Shown: piece by piece, positions 18,531 to 29,617 of the stretch
How the letters are laid out: each line of letters opens with the position of its first letter
How positions within the stretch are numbered: the stretch's first letter is position 1
From: Erwinia sp. E602
GTDB lineage: Bacteria > Pseudomonadota > Gammaproteobacteria > Enterobacterales > Enterobacteriaceae
DNA: 64,000 nt
Direction: 5' to 3'
Assembly: GCF_018141005.1 (NCBI RefSeq)
Contig: NZ_CP046582.1
Location: 1,612,001 to 1,676,000 of the forward strand
Program-made: the position numbers and the translations under genes
Notes under the pieces: generated by a model
What the model saw: only the letters and a program-made list of their open reading frames with translations
Told to the model about the DNA's origin: nothing
Databases searched by the model: none

Positions 18531-19854
18531 ATAATCCAATTAAATTATTCATTTTTTCGACCAGTTTATCATCAACGAGTGCACCTATCAATGTCATTAT
18601 TAATGCAAAACCAAGAATACCTAGTGGAGCACCTGCGATGAGGCTAAAGGCAAACGCAGTTAATGCAGTTGCAGCACGCCCGGCTGCCAGAGATTCAAGT
18701 TTGACAAAAAAAGGACGCCAGACCCCAGTTTCAATAGATTTTTTTAGCTCCATAGCAACGTCGTAGACATCAACAGTATTGCCAATGTATTTGAAAGCAG
18801 TGCTGAATATAGAGAATTTTTTTGCAAGTTCGACCCGGTCAATTGACTCCAACGCTTTGGTAATCGCTTCACGATCTTTTGTGCTAAATTTTTTATTTAT
18901 AACATCCTTGTATTTATCAAATGCGTTGAGAGCTTCATCAACGTTTCTAATTTTTTTCCCGTTAACGCTGATGGCTAATTCTTCAGCGGCTCTGGCTGCA
19001 CGATCTCCGAGTTTTTCAGCTAACTCCTTATAAAAACTCGCAGTCAATTTTATTGCTTTTTCGTAAGGGGCATTGTCATCGCTACTTGTTACTGTGTTTT
19101 CTTCCGTGGGTTTCTTTAAAGATGTTTTCATTTCACCAAGCACTGATTCTTTTTTTATTAGATCGTCACGAATTACTTTTACCCGATCCAGGTAAGTCAC
19201 TAAATTGTTTTTAGCTACCATCTCTTCACGAATTTTTGATAAATAAATCGAATCCCAAAATTTAACCACATGACGATAAACAGGGTTAACACTGAATGCA
19301 AAATCGAACTCGGAGGGTCGTTTTTTTTTGAAGTTGGCTAACTGGACGTCCTTCCGGTTAATAAATTCATCAAATGCTTTATCTGATGCTATTTCCTTTA
19401 TTTTAATTTCTTTTTCTGTTTCAATTTTGAGAGTGATGTTTTTTTCCAGAGCATTTATAGCTTCTTCCAGTTCATAAGATTTATTTTTCACATCGGGTTG
19501 TTCGATAATGTCGGATTTTCTTAATGATGCCAGCATGACCCTGGCGTTCTCCAGAGTGGCCTCTGCATTTTCTGGATAATCTTTTTTTGCTTTTACAATC
19601 AGTTCATTGACTTTAGATTGTGCATCCCTGATTTTTGCCAAACTATAATGACCTAATTTGTTAGGGTCATAGTTTTTGATCGGGCCTATTCCGTGTGACA
19701 TGGGGGGAAGACCCGGCACACCGACATAAATTGGATGACTTGACCCTATGCCCTCGTTAGAGTTAGAGCCCAATGGGCCGCCGGTTATAGTGATGATTGG
19801 ACTGCCTTCGGCTGTGTAAGGCACGCCATCTTTGTAATATGCAGGTGTTGCCAT
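18529..19854 (-). CDS. Colicin E1-like pore-forming bacteriocin
   Basis: 441 aa from the ATG at 19852-19854, which follows GAGGTGG; a GTG nine bases earlier lies within the ribosome site. The N-terminus AYYKDGVPYTAEGSPIITIT mirrors colicin E1 (AYYKDGVPYDDKGQVIITLL). A Gly/Ser/Pro-rich linker follows, then a long charged helical middle (about 75-260). The last ~190 residues match pore-forming colicin domains: NGKKIRNVDEALNAFDKYKD, KKFSTKDREAI, and the hydrophobic hairpin FAFSLIAGAPLGILGFALIM near the C-terminus. Shorter than colicin E1 (522 aa), mainly in the middle, so receptor use probably differs. No signal peptide, as usual. No lysis gene and no LexA box were found. AT-rich, chromosomally placed between mglC and sanA. 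Confidence 0.88.
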   Translation of the reverse strand: MATPAYYKDGVPYTAEGSPIITITGGPLGSNSNEGIGSSHPIYVGVPGLPPMSHGIGPIKNYDPNKLGHYSLAKIRDAQSKVNELIVKAKKDYPENAEATLENARVMLASLRKSDIIEQPDVKNKSYELEEAINALEKNITLKIETEKEIKIKEIASDKAFDEFINRKDVQLANFKKKRPSEFDFAFSVNPVYRHVVKFWDSIYLSKIREEMVAKNNLVTYLDRVKVIRDDLIKKESVLGEMKTSLKKPTEENTVTSSDDNAPYEKAIKLTASFYKELAEKLGDRAARAAEELAISVNGKKIRNVDEALNAFDKYKDVINKKFSTKDREAITKALESIDRVELAKKFSIFSTAFKYIGNTVDVYDVAMELKKSIETGVWRPFFVKLESLAAGRAATALTAFAFSLIAGAPLGILGFALIMTLIGALVDDKLVEKMNNLIGL

Positions 19855-20287
19855 GATATCCACCTCGTAAAATGCTATTGAACGATTACATCTGGTCAGG
19901 ATGTGTGATCATAGAAGGGCTTTTACCGGTATAATCAATCTTTGCTCAGAAACCACATATACATTGCAAAGATCACTTTGCAGTTTTCGCCCTTATTGAT
20001 TTCATGGTTATATCATTATTATCTCTAAGTTTGCCATTTCTGGCTTTTTTAATGTTCGTCAGCTGACATTTTTTAATTTTGGCACCATTAATCAAAAAAA
20101 AGTTCACGTCTTTGCCCTCAGCAACTGAAAATGGCTGGCTTCTGGGAAACTTACAATCATTGAAAACGGCAGGGGGGCGCGAGCGGGTTTGCTTCAGAAT
20201 ACGTTGACTGTGTTCTCAATCTGATTTGCCCATCCATATCAGTCAGGGCTTGAGCATCAGTCCGGGGCAGCCATCACTGGCTCCCTT
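19855..20287. other. 433-bp AT-rich promoter region of the bacteriocin gene
   Basis: Upstream of the bacteriocin gene up to the sanA stop. I searched for CTGT-N8-ACAG (LexA) and found none. ATCATTATTATC (20012-20023) resembles part of a Fur box but is incomplete. No lysis-lipoprotein frame was seen. The last ~100 bp return to higher GC next to sanA. Confidence 0.45.
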
Positions 20288-21303
<1,016 letters not shown>

Positions 21304-23001
21304 TCAGATCGATGTACGACGATAGTTACGGTACTGCGGCAGCCAGAAGTTGGCGGCGATGGCTTTCGACAGCACGTCTTCCGACGTCACTACCGCGACG
21401 CCGGCCAGCTGCGCCGCTTTGGCCACCGCCATGGCGATCACCTTCGACACGCCCTGAATATCCTTCACTTCCGGCAGCACCGGGCCTTCGCCGTCGTTGG
21501 CCAGCGGCGAGCAGTCGGCCAGCGCGCGGCTGGCGGCCATCAGCATGCTGTCGGTGACGCGGGTGGCGCCGGAGGCGATCACACCCAGACCGATGCCAGG
21601 GAAAATATAGGAGTTGTTACACTGGGCGATCGGGTAGGTTTTATCCTTCCAGGTGACCGGGGCAAACGGGCTGCCGGTGGCGACCAGCGCCTGGCCGTCG
21701 GTCCACGCCATAATATCCTGCGGGGTGGCTTCCACGCGCGAGGTCGGGTTAGACAGCGGCATGATGATCGGGCGCGCGCAGTGTTTGTGCATCTCGCGCA
21801 CGATCTCTTCGCTGAACAGCCCCGGCTGGCCGGAAACGCCGATCATAATGCTCGGACGGGCGTTACGCACCACGTCGAGCAGCGACAGCGAGTCGCTCTG
21901 GCTGTCCCAGCCGGCCAGTTTGTCACTCTTCTGCACCAGGCGGCTCTGGAAGTTCAGCAGGTTCGGCAGCTTGTCGGTCAGCAGGCCGAAACGATCCACC
22001 ATAAATACGCGGCCGCGCGCTTCGTCATCGCTCAGCCCTTCGGACTTCATCTGCGCGATAATCTGCTCGGCGATGCCGCAGCCGGCGGAACCGGCCCCGA
22101 GGAACACCACGTTCTGTTCGCTCAGTTTGTTGCCCGCCGCGCGGCTGGCCGCCAGCAGGGTGCCGAGGGTGACGGAAGCGGTGCCCTGAATATCGTCGTT
22201 AAAGCAGCACACCTCATCACGGTAGCGCTCCAGCAGCGGCATGGCGTTCTTCTGCGCGAAGTCTTCAAACTGCAGCAGCACGTTCGGCCAGCGGCTCTTC
22301 ACCGCCTGGATAAAGTCGTTAACGAAGTTATCGTACTCTTCGCCGGTGATGCGCGGGTGGCGCCAGCCCATATACAGCGGATCGTTCAGCAGCTGCTGGT
22401 TGTTGGTGCCGACGTCCAGCACCACCGGCAGGGTGTAGGCCGGGCTGATGCCGCCGCAGGCGGTGTACAGCGACAGCTTACCGATCGGAATGCCCATACC
22501 GCCGATGCCCTGGTCGCCGAGGCCGAGGATGCGCTCGCCGTCGGTGACCACGATCACTTTCACATTCTGCTTGGTGGCGTTCTGCAGCATGTCTTCGATG
22601 TTTTCACGGTTCGGATAGGAGATAAACAGGCCGCGCGCGCGGCGGTAGATCTCAGAGAAGTGCTCACAGGCCGCGCCGACGGTCGGGGTGTAGATAATCG
22701 GCATCATCTCTTCCAGATGATTGTCCAGCAGGCGGTAGAACAGGGTTTCGTTGGTGTCCTGAATGTTACGCAGGTAGACGTGCTTATCGTTATTGTTCTT
22801 GAAATCCTGGTACTGGCGGTAGGCGCGGGCCGCCTGCTCTTCGATGCTCTCAACGGTTTCCGGCAGCAGGCCGCGCAGGTTAAAGTCGTGGCGCTCTTCG
22901 GTGGTGAAGGCGCTACCCTTATTCAGCAGCGGGAATTCCAGCAGGATTGGGCCGGCGTAAGGGATATAGAGGGGGCGTTTACTTTCGTACTCGAGTTCCA
23001 T
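21304..23001 (-). CDS. maeA: NAD-dependent malic enzyme
   Basis: 565 aa, the E. coli MaeA (SfcA) length. Oxidatively decarboxylates malate to pyruvate with NAD. Motifs: [42 protein letters not shown] (active-site region), [12 protein letters not shown] (metal site), the dinucleotide fold [15 protein letters not shown] and [13 protein letters not shown]. Start chosen at ATG 22999-23001 ([17 protein letters not shown]); the longer frame to 23091 has no family support. The ribosome site is weak (TGAG). Its position between sanA and cdd differs from E. coli. Confidence 0.95.
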   Translation of the reverse strand: MELEYESKRPLYIPYAGPILLEFPLLNKGSAFTTEERHDFNLRGLLPETVESIEEQAARAYRQYQDFKNNNDKHVYLRNIQDTNETLFYRLLDNHLEEMMPIIYTPTVGAACEHFSEIYRRARGLFISYPNRENIEDMLQNATKQNVKVIVVTDGERILGLGDQGIGGMGIPIGKLSLYTACGGISPAYTLPVVLDVGTNNQQLLNDPLYMGWRHPRITGEEYDNFVNDFIQAVKSRWPNVLLQFEDFAQKNAMPLLERYRDEVCCFNDDIQGTASVTLGTLLAASRAAGNKLSEQNVVFLGAGSAGCGIAEQIIAQMKSEGLSDDEARGRVFMVDRFGLLTDKLPNLLNFQSRLVQKSDKLAGWDSQSDSLSLLDVVRNARPSIMIGVSGQPGLFSEEIVREMHKHCARPIIMPLSNPTSRVEATPQDIMAWTDGQALVATGSPFAPVTWKDKTYPIAQCNNSYIFPGIGLGVIASGATRVTDSMLMAASRALADCSPLANDGEGPVLPEVKDIQGVSKVIAMAVAKAAQLAGVAVVTSEDVLSKAIAANFWLPQYRNYRRTSI

Positions 23002-23125
23002 GCAATCATTACTCAGTGGGGATTGGGGATGTGGCGCCAATCCTAGAATAAATCGCCTGAAAGTACAGCTTTTGTTAACACGCAATAACAAAAGCTGCGA
23101 TTATCCTCGAATATTAGAAAAATTC

Positions 23126-24016
23126 TTACAGATCGCCCAGCGATAAGCGGCTGAAATGTTGACAGCCGAGCGCGGCCAGGGTGGCGGCGGTGGCAGACGA
23201 CTGATCGAGTTGCGCATCACCGGCCTGCGCCAGCACGCCACGGCGGATCTGGTCGAAGCTGCGGCCGCTGAGGTTAAGCAGGTTCAGCGCCCCCTGCAGC
23301 GGCGGCAGGCTCGGGTTAAAGGCGGCGTTCTCGGCGTAGCGGCCGGCAAAGATCGCACCGTCGTCGGTTTCCAGCGCCACGCCGCTCCAGGCTCCGCTGT
23401 ACGGCGCGTGGCTGCGGTTCGCGGCGGCCAGCGCCGCCTGCTCCAGCGCGTCGCCGCGCGGCTGCACGCCGTGATCGACCTCATCCATCAGCAGGGTGGC
23501 GATCTCCAGATCGCGCGGGCCGAACGAATCCGGCAGATAGTGGCCAAGCGTGGCGGCGGCGCGCCCCGGCAGCTCAACGATCAGATCGCTGCCGCTGTTC
23601 AGCTCGTTCATAAACTGACGACAGTGGCCGCAGGGGGTGTAGTTAACGGTGATCGCCGCCAGCCCGCGCTCGCCGCGCAGCCAGGCGTGGGTCACCGCGC
23701 TCTGCTCGGCGTGCACCGTCTGCTGCATGGTGGCCCCGGCGAACTCCAGGTTGGCACCGAACCACAGCGTGCCGCTGACCCCGCGGGCGATGGCACCCAC
23801 CATAAAGTTCGACAGCGGCGCAACCGCGCAGGCGGCGGCCAGCGGCAGCAGCGCAAACGCCAGCTGGCTGTCGTCCAGGCCGCTGGCCTGCTTCAGCGCG
23901 GCGGCGTCGGCTGCGCTGATTGAACCGGCAAAGTCGTCTGCGTCAAGCAGCGGCTGAATGGCCTGCTGCAGCGCCGCGGGCAGGGTGGCAAAAGCGGACT
24001 GGAAACGTGGGTGCAT
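23126..24016 (-). CDS. cdd: Cytidine deaminase
   Basis: 296 aa homodimeric zinc enzyme converting cytidine and deoxycytidine to uridine forms for pyrimidine salvage. Zinc and catalytic residues are in [13 protein letters not shown] and [15 protein letters not shown]. The C-terminal half is the inactive repeat domain, as in E. coli Cdd (294 aa). Start chosen at ATG 24014-24016 (MHPRFQ), with GAGG eight bases upstream; the frame to 24028 includes that ribosome site. Two CRP-like sites upstream match the CRP/CytR control of cdd. Confidence 0.96.
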   Translation of the reverse strand: MHPRFQSAFATLPAALQQAIQPLLDADDFAGSISAADAAALKQASGLDDSQLAFALLPLAAACAVAPLSNFMVGAIARGVSGTLWFGANLEFAGATMQQTVHAEQSAVTHAWLRGERGLAAITVNYTPCGHCRQFMNELNSGSDLIVELPGRAAATLGHYLPDSFGPRDLEIATLLMDEVDHGVQPRGDALEQAALAAANRSHAPYSGAWSGVALETDDGAIFAGRYAENAAFNPSLPPLQGALNLLNLSGRSFDQIRRGVLAQAGDAQLDQSSATAATLAALGCQHFSRLSLGDL

Positions 24017-24072
24017 ACGGAACCTCATAAACGGAGTACTGGCCCATCCTAATGGGCCGGCAGCCTGTTATA

Positions 24073-24088
24073 TGTGATTCATGTCACG
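24073..24088. promoter_or_regulatory. CRP site upstream of cdd
   Basis: TGTGATTCATGTCACG: one base from the CRP palindrome. A weaker site (TGTGA-N6-CGAGA, 24114-24129) lies 41 bp further upstream, the double-site layout used for CRP/CytR repression. With the start site near 24039 the first site would be at -41.5; TAGGAT (about 24047-24052, minus strand) could be the -10. A GGCCCAT / ATGGGCC hairpin (24041-24058) covers the expected transcript start. Confidence 0.7.
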
Positions 24089-24160
24089 CTGACAATGTAA
24101 TAGATGAAAGATATGTGAGAAATGCGAGACTTATCGCAAGTTTTAGACCATTTACTGCCC

Positions 24161-24202
24161 CAGCGGGCAGCGGGCAGCGGGCAGCGGGCAGCGGGCAGCG
24201 GG
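24161..24202. repeat. Heptamer array CAGCGGG x6
   Basis: Six perfect tandem copies, followed by degenerate relatives up to about 24290. Between cdd and yohK, not in a gene. Confidence 0.95.
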
Positions 24203-24310
24203 TAACGATTAGCGAGTAGGGGGCACGGGGCACGGGCGGCAGGTTGAGGACAACAGCGACGGGCAAGGTGCAGCGGGCAGCAGGCAGCGGGAATAGAATA
24301 TCGGGCACCT

Positions 24311-24352
24311 GGTAACGGGTAACAGGTAACAGGTAACAGGTAACAGGTAACA
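24311..24352. repeat. Heptamer array GGTAACA x6
   Basis: GGTAACG once and GGTAACA five times in tandem, then a degenerate copy. Downstream of yohK (its stop is at 24416), 109 bp from the CAGCGGG array. Confidence 0.95.
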
Positions 24353-24415
24353 GGGAAACAGAGAAATTCTGCTCCCGAGCCACTGGGGGCACGGGAGCAG
24401 GGGAGAGTGCCGCTG

Positions 24416-25120
24416 TCAGCCCAGCCAGTGCAGCAGCAGCGGGAACAGAAACGGCGCGGTCAGCGAGGTGATAATGGCGCACAGCACCAGCGCCAGCGAG
24501 CTGAACGCGCCCTCCTGCGCATCCAGCTCCACCGCGCGCGCGGTGCCGATAGCGTGCGAGGCGTTACCGATCGCCAGCCCGCGCGCCGCCTTATGCTTCA
24601 CCCGCAGCAGGTTCAGCAGCATATGGCCAAACACCGCGCCGGAGACGCCGGCGATCAGCACGCAGATAGCGCTGATCGCCGGAATTCCGCCCTGCGAAGC
24701 GGAAACCGCCATGGCGATCGGCGTGGTCACCGACTTCGGCATCAGGGTGGCGGCGATCTGCGGCGTCGCGCCCAGCCACAGCGCAATCGCGGTGCCGGAG
24801 ACCATCGCCGTCAGGCTGCCGATGAAGCAGACGCTGATAATCGACTTCCAGCGCGCGCGGATCTGATGGATCTGCTCATACAGCGGCAGCGCCAGCGCCA
24901 CCACCGCCGGCTGCAGCAGGTTATTCAGCAGCGCGCTGCCGGCGAAGTAGCGCGCGTAGGGCAGCTGCAGCACCAGCAGCAGCGGAATAATCACCGCCAT
25001 GGCGACCAGCAGCGGATTCAGCAGCGACAGCTTCGCCTTCGCCGCCAGCCAGCGCGCCGCCAGAAACACGCCAACGGTCAGCGGCAGCGCCCACCAGAAA
25101 TCACCGAAATCAGACATCAT
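24416..25120 (-). CDS. yohK: LrgB-family membrane protein YohK
   Basis: 234 aa inner-membrane protein (LrgB/CidB family); with YohJ it is a holin/antiholin-like or metabolite transporter pair, role in Enterobacterales not settled. Conserved blocks: [70 protein letters not shown]. Two ATG codons in a row (25120 and 25117), with AAGGAG immediately upstream; E. coli also starts MM. It overlaps yohJ by 11 bases. Confidence 0.94.
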   Translation of the reverse strand: MMSDFGDFWWALPLTVGVFLAARWLAAKAKLSLLNPLLVAMAVIIPLLLVLQLPYARYFAGSALLNNLLQPAVVALALPLYEQIHQIRARWKSIISVCFIGSLTAMVSGTAIALWLGATPQIAATLMPKSVTTPIAMAVSASQGGIPAISAICVLIAGVSGAVFGHMLLNLLRVKHKAARGLAIGNASHAIGTARAVELDAQEGAFSSLALVLCAIITSLTAPFLFPLLLHWLG

Positions 25121-25490
25121 CCCCCTCCTTACGCTGCAGACGCTCAGACAGCAGCCCCACCGTAACCAGCACGATCAGCGTACTCACCAGGCAGGAGACC
25201 ACGATTGGCGCAAACTGCGCGCTGAGAATATCGACGTCGTTCATAATCCCGACGCTGATCGGCACAAACAGCAGCGCCATATAGCGAATAATCAGCTGGC
25301 AGCCGGGCCGCACCCACTCCACCGGCAGCAGCTGCGTCGCCAGCAGGGTAAACAACAGCAGCATGCCGATAATACTGCCGGGAATGGCAACGGGAAGCAG
25401 GGTCGAGATGCCGCGCCCGGCAATCAGGCACAGGTAAATCGCCAGAAACGAGCGGCAATAGCGGAACACAATAAGAAGAACGCGGGACAT
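25110..25490 (-). CDS. yohJ: LrgA-family membrane protein YohJ
   Basis: 126 aa (132 in E. coli), four hydrophobic segments, LrgA/CidA family ([38 protein letters not shown]). Start ATG 25488-25490 with GGAG eight bases upstream. First gene of yohJK; its leader DNA is filled by imperfect repeats and a long inverted repeat. Confidence 0.93.
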   Translation of the reverse strand: MSRVLLIVFRYCRSFLAIYLCLIAGRGISTLLPVAIPGSIIGMLLLFTLLATQLLPVEWVRPGCQLIIRYMALLFVPISVGIMNDVDILSAQFAPIVVSCLVSTLIVLVTVGLLSERLQRKEGDDV

Positions 25491-25613
25491 AAACCACTCC
25501 GGAATTCAGAGCGTTAAGCATACGACGATTGCCAGCCCACTGCCAGCAGCAGCGAACACGTGTTCTGCATTCAGACGACATGCAATGTATAGCGAAGGGA
25601 GTCAAACAACATG

Positions 25614-25762
25614 AAGACAACGCAACAGGTAAAGCGAAGCAGTCAAACAAGAAGCTAAAGACAACGCAGAAGGTAAAGCGAAGGGAATCTGAAGACAACA
25701 CAGAACGTAAAGCGAAGGGAATCTGACAGCAATCTGAAGACAACACAGAACGTAAAGCGAAG
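25614..25762. repeat. Four imperfect ~25-bp direct repeats
   Basis: The core AAGACAACrCAgaasGTAAAGCGAAG (about 25 bases, lower case variable) starts at 25614, 25658, 25692 and 25737, spaced 44, 34 and 45 bp, with GGAATCTG linkers between the later copies. Lies upstream of yohJ and downstream of metG, in a 443-bp gene-free gap. Confidence 0.85.
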
Positions 25763-25862
25763 GGAGCCCGTACACGGAGTAAAGCATCACGGGCCAGGGA
25801 AGGCCCGTGCTGAGCTGTCATGGATGACGTTTTTTGCGTCTTTACGGAGTGTACGGGCTCCC
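25762..25862. repeat. 101-bp inverted-repeat element
   Basis: Ends are perfect 14-bp inverted repeats: GGGAGCCCGTACAC (25762-25775) and GTGTACGGGCTCCC (25849-25862). GTAAAG/CTTTAC (25780-25785, 25840-25845) and ACGGGCC/GGCCCGT (25789-25795, 25802-25808) nest inside. The form of a small palindromic mobile repeat or a metG 3' structure. Confidence 0.75.
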
Positions 25863-25933
25863 TGAGCCGGAGCCCGCATTAACAGACGACTAGCCATCGT
25901 AACCGCATTTACAGACAACTAACGCAAACCAGC

Positions 25934-27967
25934 TTACTTAACCTGCTGCCCCGGCTGCGCGCCGCTGTCCGGGCTGAGCAGGAAGATATCCTTGCCGCCA
26001 GGACCCGCCGCCATCACCATCCCTTCCGACACGCCGAAACGCATCTTGCGCGGCGCAAGGTTGGCGACCATCACCGTCAGGCGGCCGACCAGCACCGCCG
26101 GATCGTTATAGGCAGCGCGGATGCCGGAGAACACCTGACGGGTCTCACCGCCGAGATCCAGCGTCAGCTTCAGCAGCTTATCTGAACCCTCGACCAGCTC
26201 GGCGTTCTGGATCAGCGCAATACGCATATCCACCTTAGCGAAATCGTCAAAGCTGATGGTCTCCTGAATCGGATCGTCCGCCAGCGGACCGGTCAGCGCC
26301 GGCTTGGCCGCCGCCGCCGCATCTTCCTTCGACGCTTCGATCAGGCCGTTAACCTTATCCAGCTCGATACGGCCATACAGCGCCTTAAACGGGGCGATGG
26401 TATGGCTCAGCAGCGGCTGCTGAATACCGTCCCAGCTCAGCTCCTGATTCAGGAAGGCTTCGGTACGTTCGCTCAGCGTTGGCAGCACCGGCTTCAGCCA
26501 GGTCATCAGCACGCGGAACAGGTTAATGCCCATCGAGCAGATCGCCTGCAAATCGGCGTCGCGGCCTTCCTGCTTCGCCACCACCCACGGCGCCTGCTCG
26601 TCAACGTAGCGGTTAGCCACGTCGGCCAGCGCCATAATCTCGCGCACGGCGCGGCCGAACTCGCGGCTGGCCCAGGCCTCACCAATGCTGGCGGACGCAT
26701 CGGTAAAGGTCTTATACAGCGCCGGATCGGCCAGCTCGGCGGACAGCTGGCCGTTAAAGCGTTTGGTGATAAAGCCGGCGTTGCGCGAGGCGAGGTTAAC
26801 CACCTTGTTAACGATATCGGCGTTAACGCGCTGCACGAAGTCTTCCAGGTTCAGGTCGATATCGTCAATGCGTGACGACAGCTTGGCGGCATAGTAATAG
26901 CGCAGGCTGTCCGCATCCAGGTGCTGCAGCCAGGTGCTGGCCTTGATAAAGGTGCCGCGCGACTTGGACATCTTCGCCCCGTTCACCGTCACGTAGCCGT
27001 GCACGAACAGGTTGGTCGGCTTGCGGAAGTTGCTGCCTTCCAGCATCGCCGGCCAGAACAGGCTGTGGAAGTAGACGATATCCTTGCCGATAAAGTGATA
27101 CAGCTCGGCGTCGGAGTCTTTCTTCCAGAAGGCGTCGAAATCGATATCGCCGCGCTTATCGCACAGGTTCTTAAACGAGCCCATGTAGCCGATTGGCGCA
27201 TCCAGCCAGACGTAGAAGTACTTGCCCGGCGCACCCGGGATCTCAAAGCCGAAGTACGGCGCATCGCGGGAGATATCCCACTGCTGCAGGCCAGACTCAA
27301 ACCACTCCTGCATCTTGTTCGCCACCTGCTCCTGCAGCGCGCCGGAACGGGTCCACGCCTGCAGCATGGCGCTGAACTCCGGCAGATCGAAGAAGAAGTG
27401 CTCAGAATCGCGCAGCTCCGGGGTTGCGCCTGACACCACCGACTTCGGATCGATCAGCTCGGTCGGGCTGTAGGTGGCGCTGCACACTTCGCAGTTATCG
27501 CCGTACTGGTCCGGGGCTTTACATTTCGGGCAGGTGCCTTTCACGAAACGGTCCGGCAGGAACATGCCTTTCTCCGGATCGTACAGCTGCGAAATGGTGC
27601 GGTTCTTAATAAAACCGTTCTCCTTCAGGCGGGTGTAGATCAGCTCGGACAGCTCGCGGTTCTCGTCGCTGTGCGTCGAGTGGTAGTTGTCATAGCTGAT
27701 ATTGAACCCGGCAAAATCGGTCTGATGCTCCTGACTCATTTCAGCGATCATCTGCTCCGGGGAGATACCGAGCTGCTGGGCTTTCAGCATGATCGGCGTG
27801 CCGTGTGCGTCGTCGGCACAGATGAAATAAACCTGATTGCCGCGCATTCGCTGGTAACGAACCCAAATATCCGCCTGGATATGCTCGAGCATGTGGCCGA
27901 GGTGAATGGAGCCGTTTGCGTACGGCAGTGCGCACGTTACCAATATTTTTTTCGCGACTTGAGTCAT
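25934..27967 (-). CDS. metG: Methionyl-tRNA synthetase
   Basis: 677 aa, identical in length to E. coli MetG. Charges tRNA-Met for initiation and elongation. Class I motifs: [13 protein letters not shown] (HIGH-type, residues ~15-27) and KMSKSRGTF (KMSKS, ~333). A zinc knuckle CPKC...CEVC lies around 146-162. The C-terminal tRNA-binding domain ([16 protein letters not shown] onward) mediates dimerisation. Divergent from mrp, as in E. coli. Confidence 0.98.
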   Translation of the reverse strand: MTQVAKKILVTCALPYANGSIHLGHMLEHIQADIWVRYQRMRGNQVYFICADDAHGTPIMLKAQQLGISPEQMIAEMSQEHQTDFAGFNISYDNYHSTHSDENRELSELIYTRLKENGFIKNRTISQLYDPEKGMFLPDRFVKGTCPKCKAPDQYGDNCEVCSATYSPTELIDPKSVVSGATPELRDSEHFFFDLPEFSAMLQAWTRSGALQEQVANKMQEWFESGLQQWDISRDAPYFGFEIPGAPGKYFYVWLDAPIGYMGSFKNLCDKRGDIDFDAFWKKDSDAELYHFIGKDIVYFHSLFWPAMLEGSNFRKPTNLFVHGYVTVNGAKMSKSRGTFIKASTWLQHLDADSLRYYYAAKLSSRIDDIDLNLEDFVQRVNADIVNKVVNLASRNAGFITKRFNGQLSAELADPALYKTFTDASASIGEAWASREFGRAVREIMALADVANRYVDEQAPWVVAKQEGRDADLQAICSMGINLFRVLMTWLKPVLPTLSERTEAFLNQELSWDGIQQPLLSHTIAPFKALYGRIELDKVNGLIEASKEDAAAAAKPALTGPLADDPIQETISFDDFAKVDMRIALIQNAELVEGSDKLLKLTLDLGGETRQVFSGIRAAYNDPAVLVGRLTVMVANLAPRKMRFGVSEGMVMAAGPGGKDIFLLSPDSGAQPGQQVK

Positions 27968-28147
27968 AGTAAGACTTGCTATACCTGTTGAAAAAGGGGT
28001 TTACATGCTAACCGAAAGCGCCGCCCTGCGGCAACTAAGGCCGACGCAACAGAAGATTTTTCAGCACCCTGAGCGCCGGGCCAGGCGGGATCTGGTATGC
28101 TTACCGACAGTTATGGGCAATTTTACAACAGTCAACAAGGAGCCGGG

Positions 28148-29260
28148 ATGACCCTTCACTCCCCGGGGCACCACACCCCCGAAGCGCTGCGTGCCGTGGT
28201 GGTGGGCGTGCTGACCACATTTGAACATCCAACCCTGCAGCGCAACCTCACCGCGCTGAAAGCGCTGCGCCACTGCGCACTGCTGGATAACACCCTGCAC
28301 CTGGAACTGAGCATGCCGTTTGTCTGGCAGAGCACGTTTGAACAGCTGAAAGAACAGCTCAGCGCCGAACTGCTGCGCCAGACCGGGGCGGCCGCCATCA
28401 GCTGGCGCTTAACGCTGGACGTGGCCACGCTGCAGCGGGTAAAAAACCGCCCCGGCGTTAACGGCGTCAAAAACATCATCGCCGTCAGCTCCGGCAAGGG
28501 CGGGGTGGGCAAATCGACTACCGCCGTCAACCTGGCGCTGGCGCTGGCCGCCGAAGGGGCGAAGGTCGGCCTGCTGGACGCCGACATCTATGGTCCGTCG
28601 ATCCCCGACATGCTCGGCACCGATGACCAGCGCCCCAGCTCGCCGGACGGCACCCATATGGCGCCGATTATGGCGCACGGGCTGGCCACCAACTCAATCG
28701 GTTACCTGGTCACCGACGATAACGCCACGGTATGGCGCGGGCCGATGGCCAGCAAGGCGCTGATACAGCTGCTGAACGAGACCCTGTGGCCGGAGCTGGA
28801 CTACCTGGTGCTGGATATGCCGCCGGGCACCGGCGACATTCAGCTGACGCTGGCGCAGAACGTACCGGTGACCGGCGCGCTGGTGGTCACCACGCCGCAG
28901 GACATCGCGCTGATTGACGCTAAAAAAGGCATCGTGATGTTTGAGAAGGTCAACGTGCCGGTGCTGGGCATCGTGGAGAACATGAGCACGCACATCTGCA
29001 GCCAGTGCGGCCACGAAGAGACGATCTTCGGCAGCGGCGGCGCGGAGCGGCTGGCGGAGCAGTATCACACCCGCCTGCTGGCACAGCTGCCGCTGCATAT
29101 CAGCCTGCGCGAAGACCTCGACCTCGGCGAACCGACGGTGGTGCGCCGCCCGGACAGCGAGTTTACCGCGCTGTACCGCGAACTGGCAGGCCGGGTGGCC
29201 GCGCAGCTCTACTGGCAGGGCGACGTCATCCCGCAGGACATTGCCTTCCGCGCCGTATAA
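28148..29260 (+). CDS. mrp: Iron-sulfur cluster carrier ATPase Mrp (ApbC)
   Basis: 370 aa (369 in E. coli). P-loop NTPase of the MinD/ParA type that carries and transfers Fe-S clusters. An N-terminal MIP18-like region precedes the deviant Walker A SSGKGGVGKST near residue 115; then DADIYGPSIPDML, LVLDMPPGTGD and the C-terminal CSQCG pair that binds the cluster. Start chosen at ATG 28148, five bases after AAGGAG; the longer frame to 28097 lacks a ribosome site. Confidence 0.96.
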   Translation: MTLHSPGHHTPEALRAVVVGVLTTFEHPTLQRNLTALKALRHCALLDNTLHLELSMPFVWQSTFEQLKEQLSAELLRQTGAAAISWRLTLDVATLQRVKNRPGVNGVKNIIAVSSGKGGVGKSTTAVNLALALAAEGAKVGLLDADIYGPSIPDMLGTDDQRPSSPDGTHMAPIMAHGLATNSIGYLVTDDNATVWRGPMASKALIQLLNETLWPELDYLVLDMPPGTGDIQLTLAQNVPVTGALVVTTPQDIALIDAKKGIVMFEKVNVPVLGIVENMSTHICSQCGHEETIFGSGGAERLAEQYHTRLLAQLPLHISLREDLDLGEPTVVRRPDSEFTALYRELAGRVAAQLYWQGDVIPQDIAFRAV

Positions 29261-29270
29261 CCGGCCGGTC

Positions 29271-29295
29271 GATGCCAGGGCACGCCCCTGGCATC
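29271..29295. other. Hairpin downstream of mrp
   Basis: Perfect 10-bp stem GATGCCAGGG / CCCTGGCATC with a 5-base loop, no T run, between the ends of convergent mrp and the small gene at 29311. Probably a 3'-end structure for mrp. Confidence 0.5.
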
Positions 29296-29310
29296 TGACC
29301 CCACGGCCGG

Positions 29311-29559
29311 TCAGGCCAGCCGCACCAGCCGCTGTTCAAAGCCATCCAGCATGCGGTAATCGAAATCGATCTTACCCGCCTCAAACAGCTCGTTAATCAC
29401 CGTAAAGTTATTGTCCGGCGTGACGTTGCAGCGGTGGTTCAGCTCGGTGTCCTGCAGGGTAAAGGCCCGATCGTTGCGGGCGATGGTGTGCAGATACTGC
29501 AGCATCAGCCAGGCTTTCTGGCTGATGCCGGCCTGCTCATAAAGAGGGCGGTGGCTCAT
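29311..29559 (-). CDS. Small conserved-looking protein of unknown function
   Basis: 82 aa, soluble, family not recognised. The pattern QKAWLMLQYLHTIARND, then HRCNVTPDNNFTVINELFEAGKIDF, is that of a small helical, winged-helix-like domain (helix, turn with a Cys, helix, beta hairpin). No good ribosome site (GGAAACC at a distance). Convergent with mrp and upstream-facing of nothing obvious; the GNAT gene is 59 bp upstream on the same strand, so they may be co-transcribed. Confidence 0.55.
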   Translation of the reverse strand: MSHRPLYEQAGISQKAWLMLQYLHTIARNDRAFTLQDTELNHRCNVTPDNNFTVINELFEAGKIDFDYRMLDGFEQRLVRLA

Positions 29560-29617
29560 CGGGGGTAAAGGTTTCCGTAAAAAATTCAGTTCAGTGGTCA
29601 GCAGGGCAGGGGGGCTG

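Noticed and set aside
19960..19985. CACATATACATTG as a possible LexA box
   Set aside because: Lacks the CTGT and ACAG ends; not a SOS box.
21781..23046. 421-codon plus-strand frame opposite maeA
   Set aside because: Antisense shadow of maeA.
24161..24352. CRISPR array
   Set aside because: Repeats are 7-bp units in direct contact, no spacers and no cas genes anywhere in the window.
24084..24482. 132-codon minus-strand frame through the heptamer arrays
   Set aside because: Composition is only a translation of the repeats (PLPAARC-type); overlaps yohK; no ribosome site.
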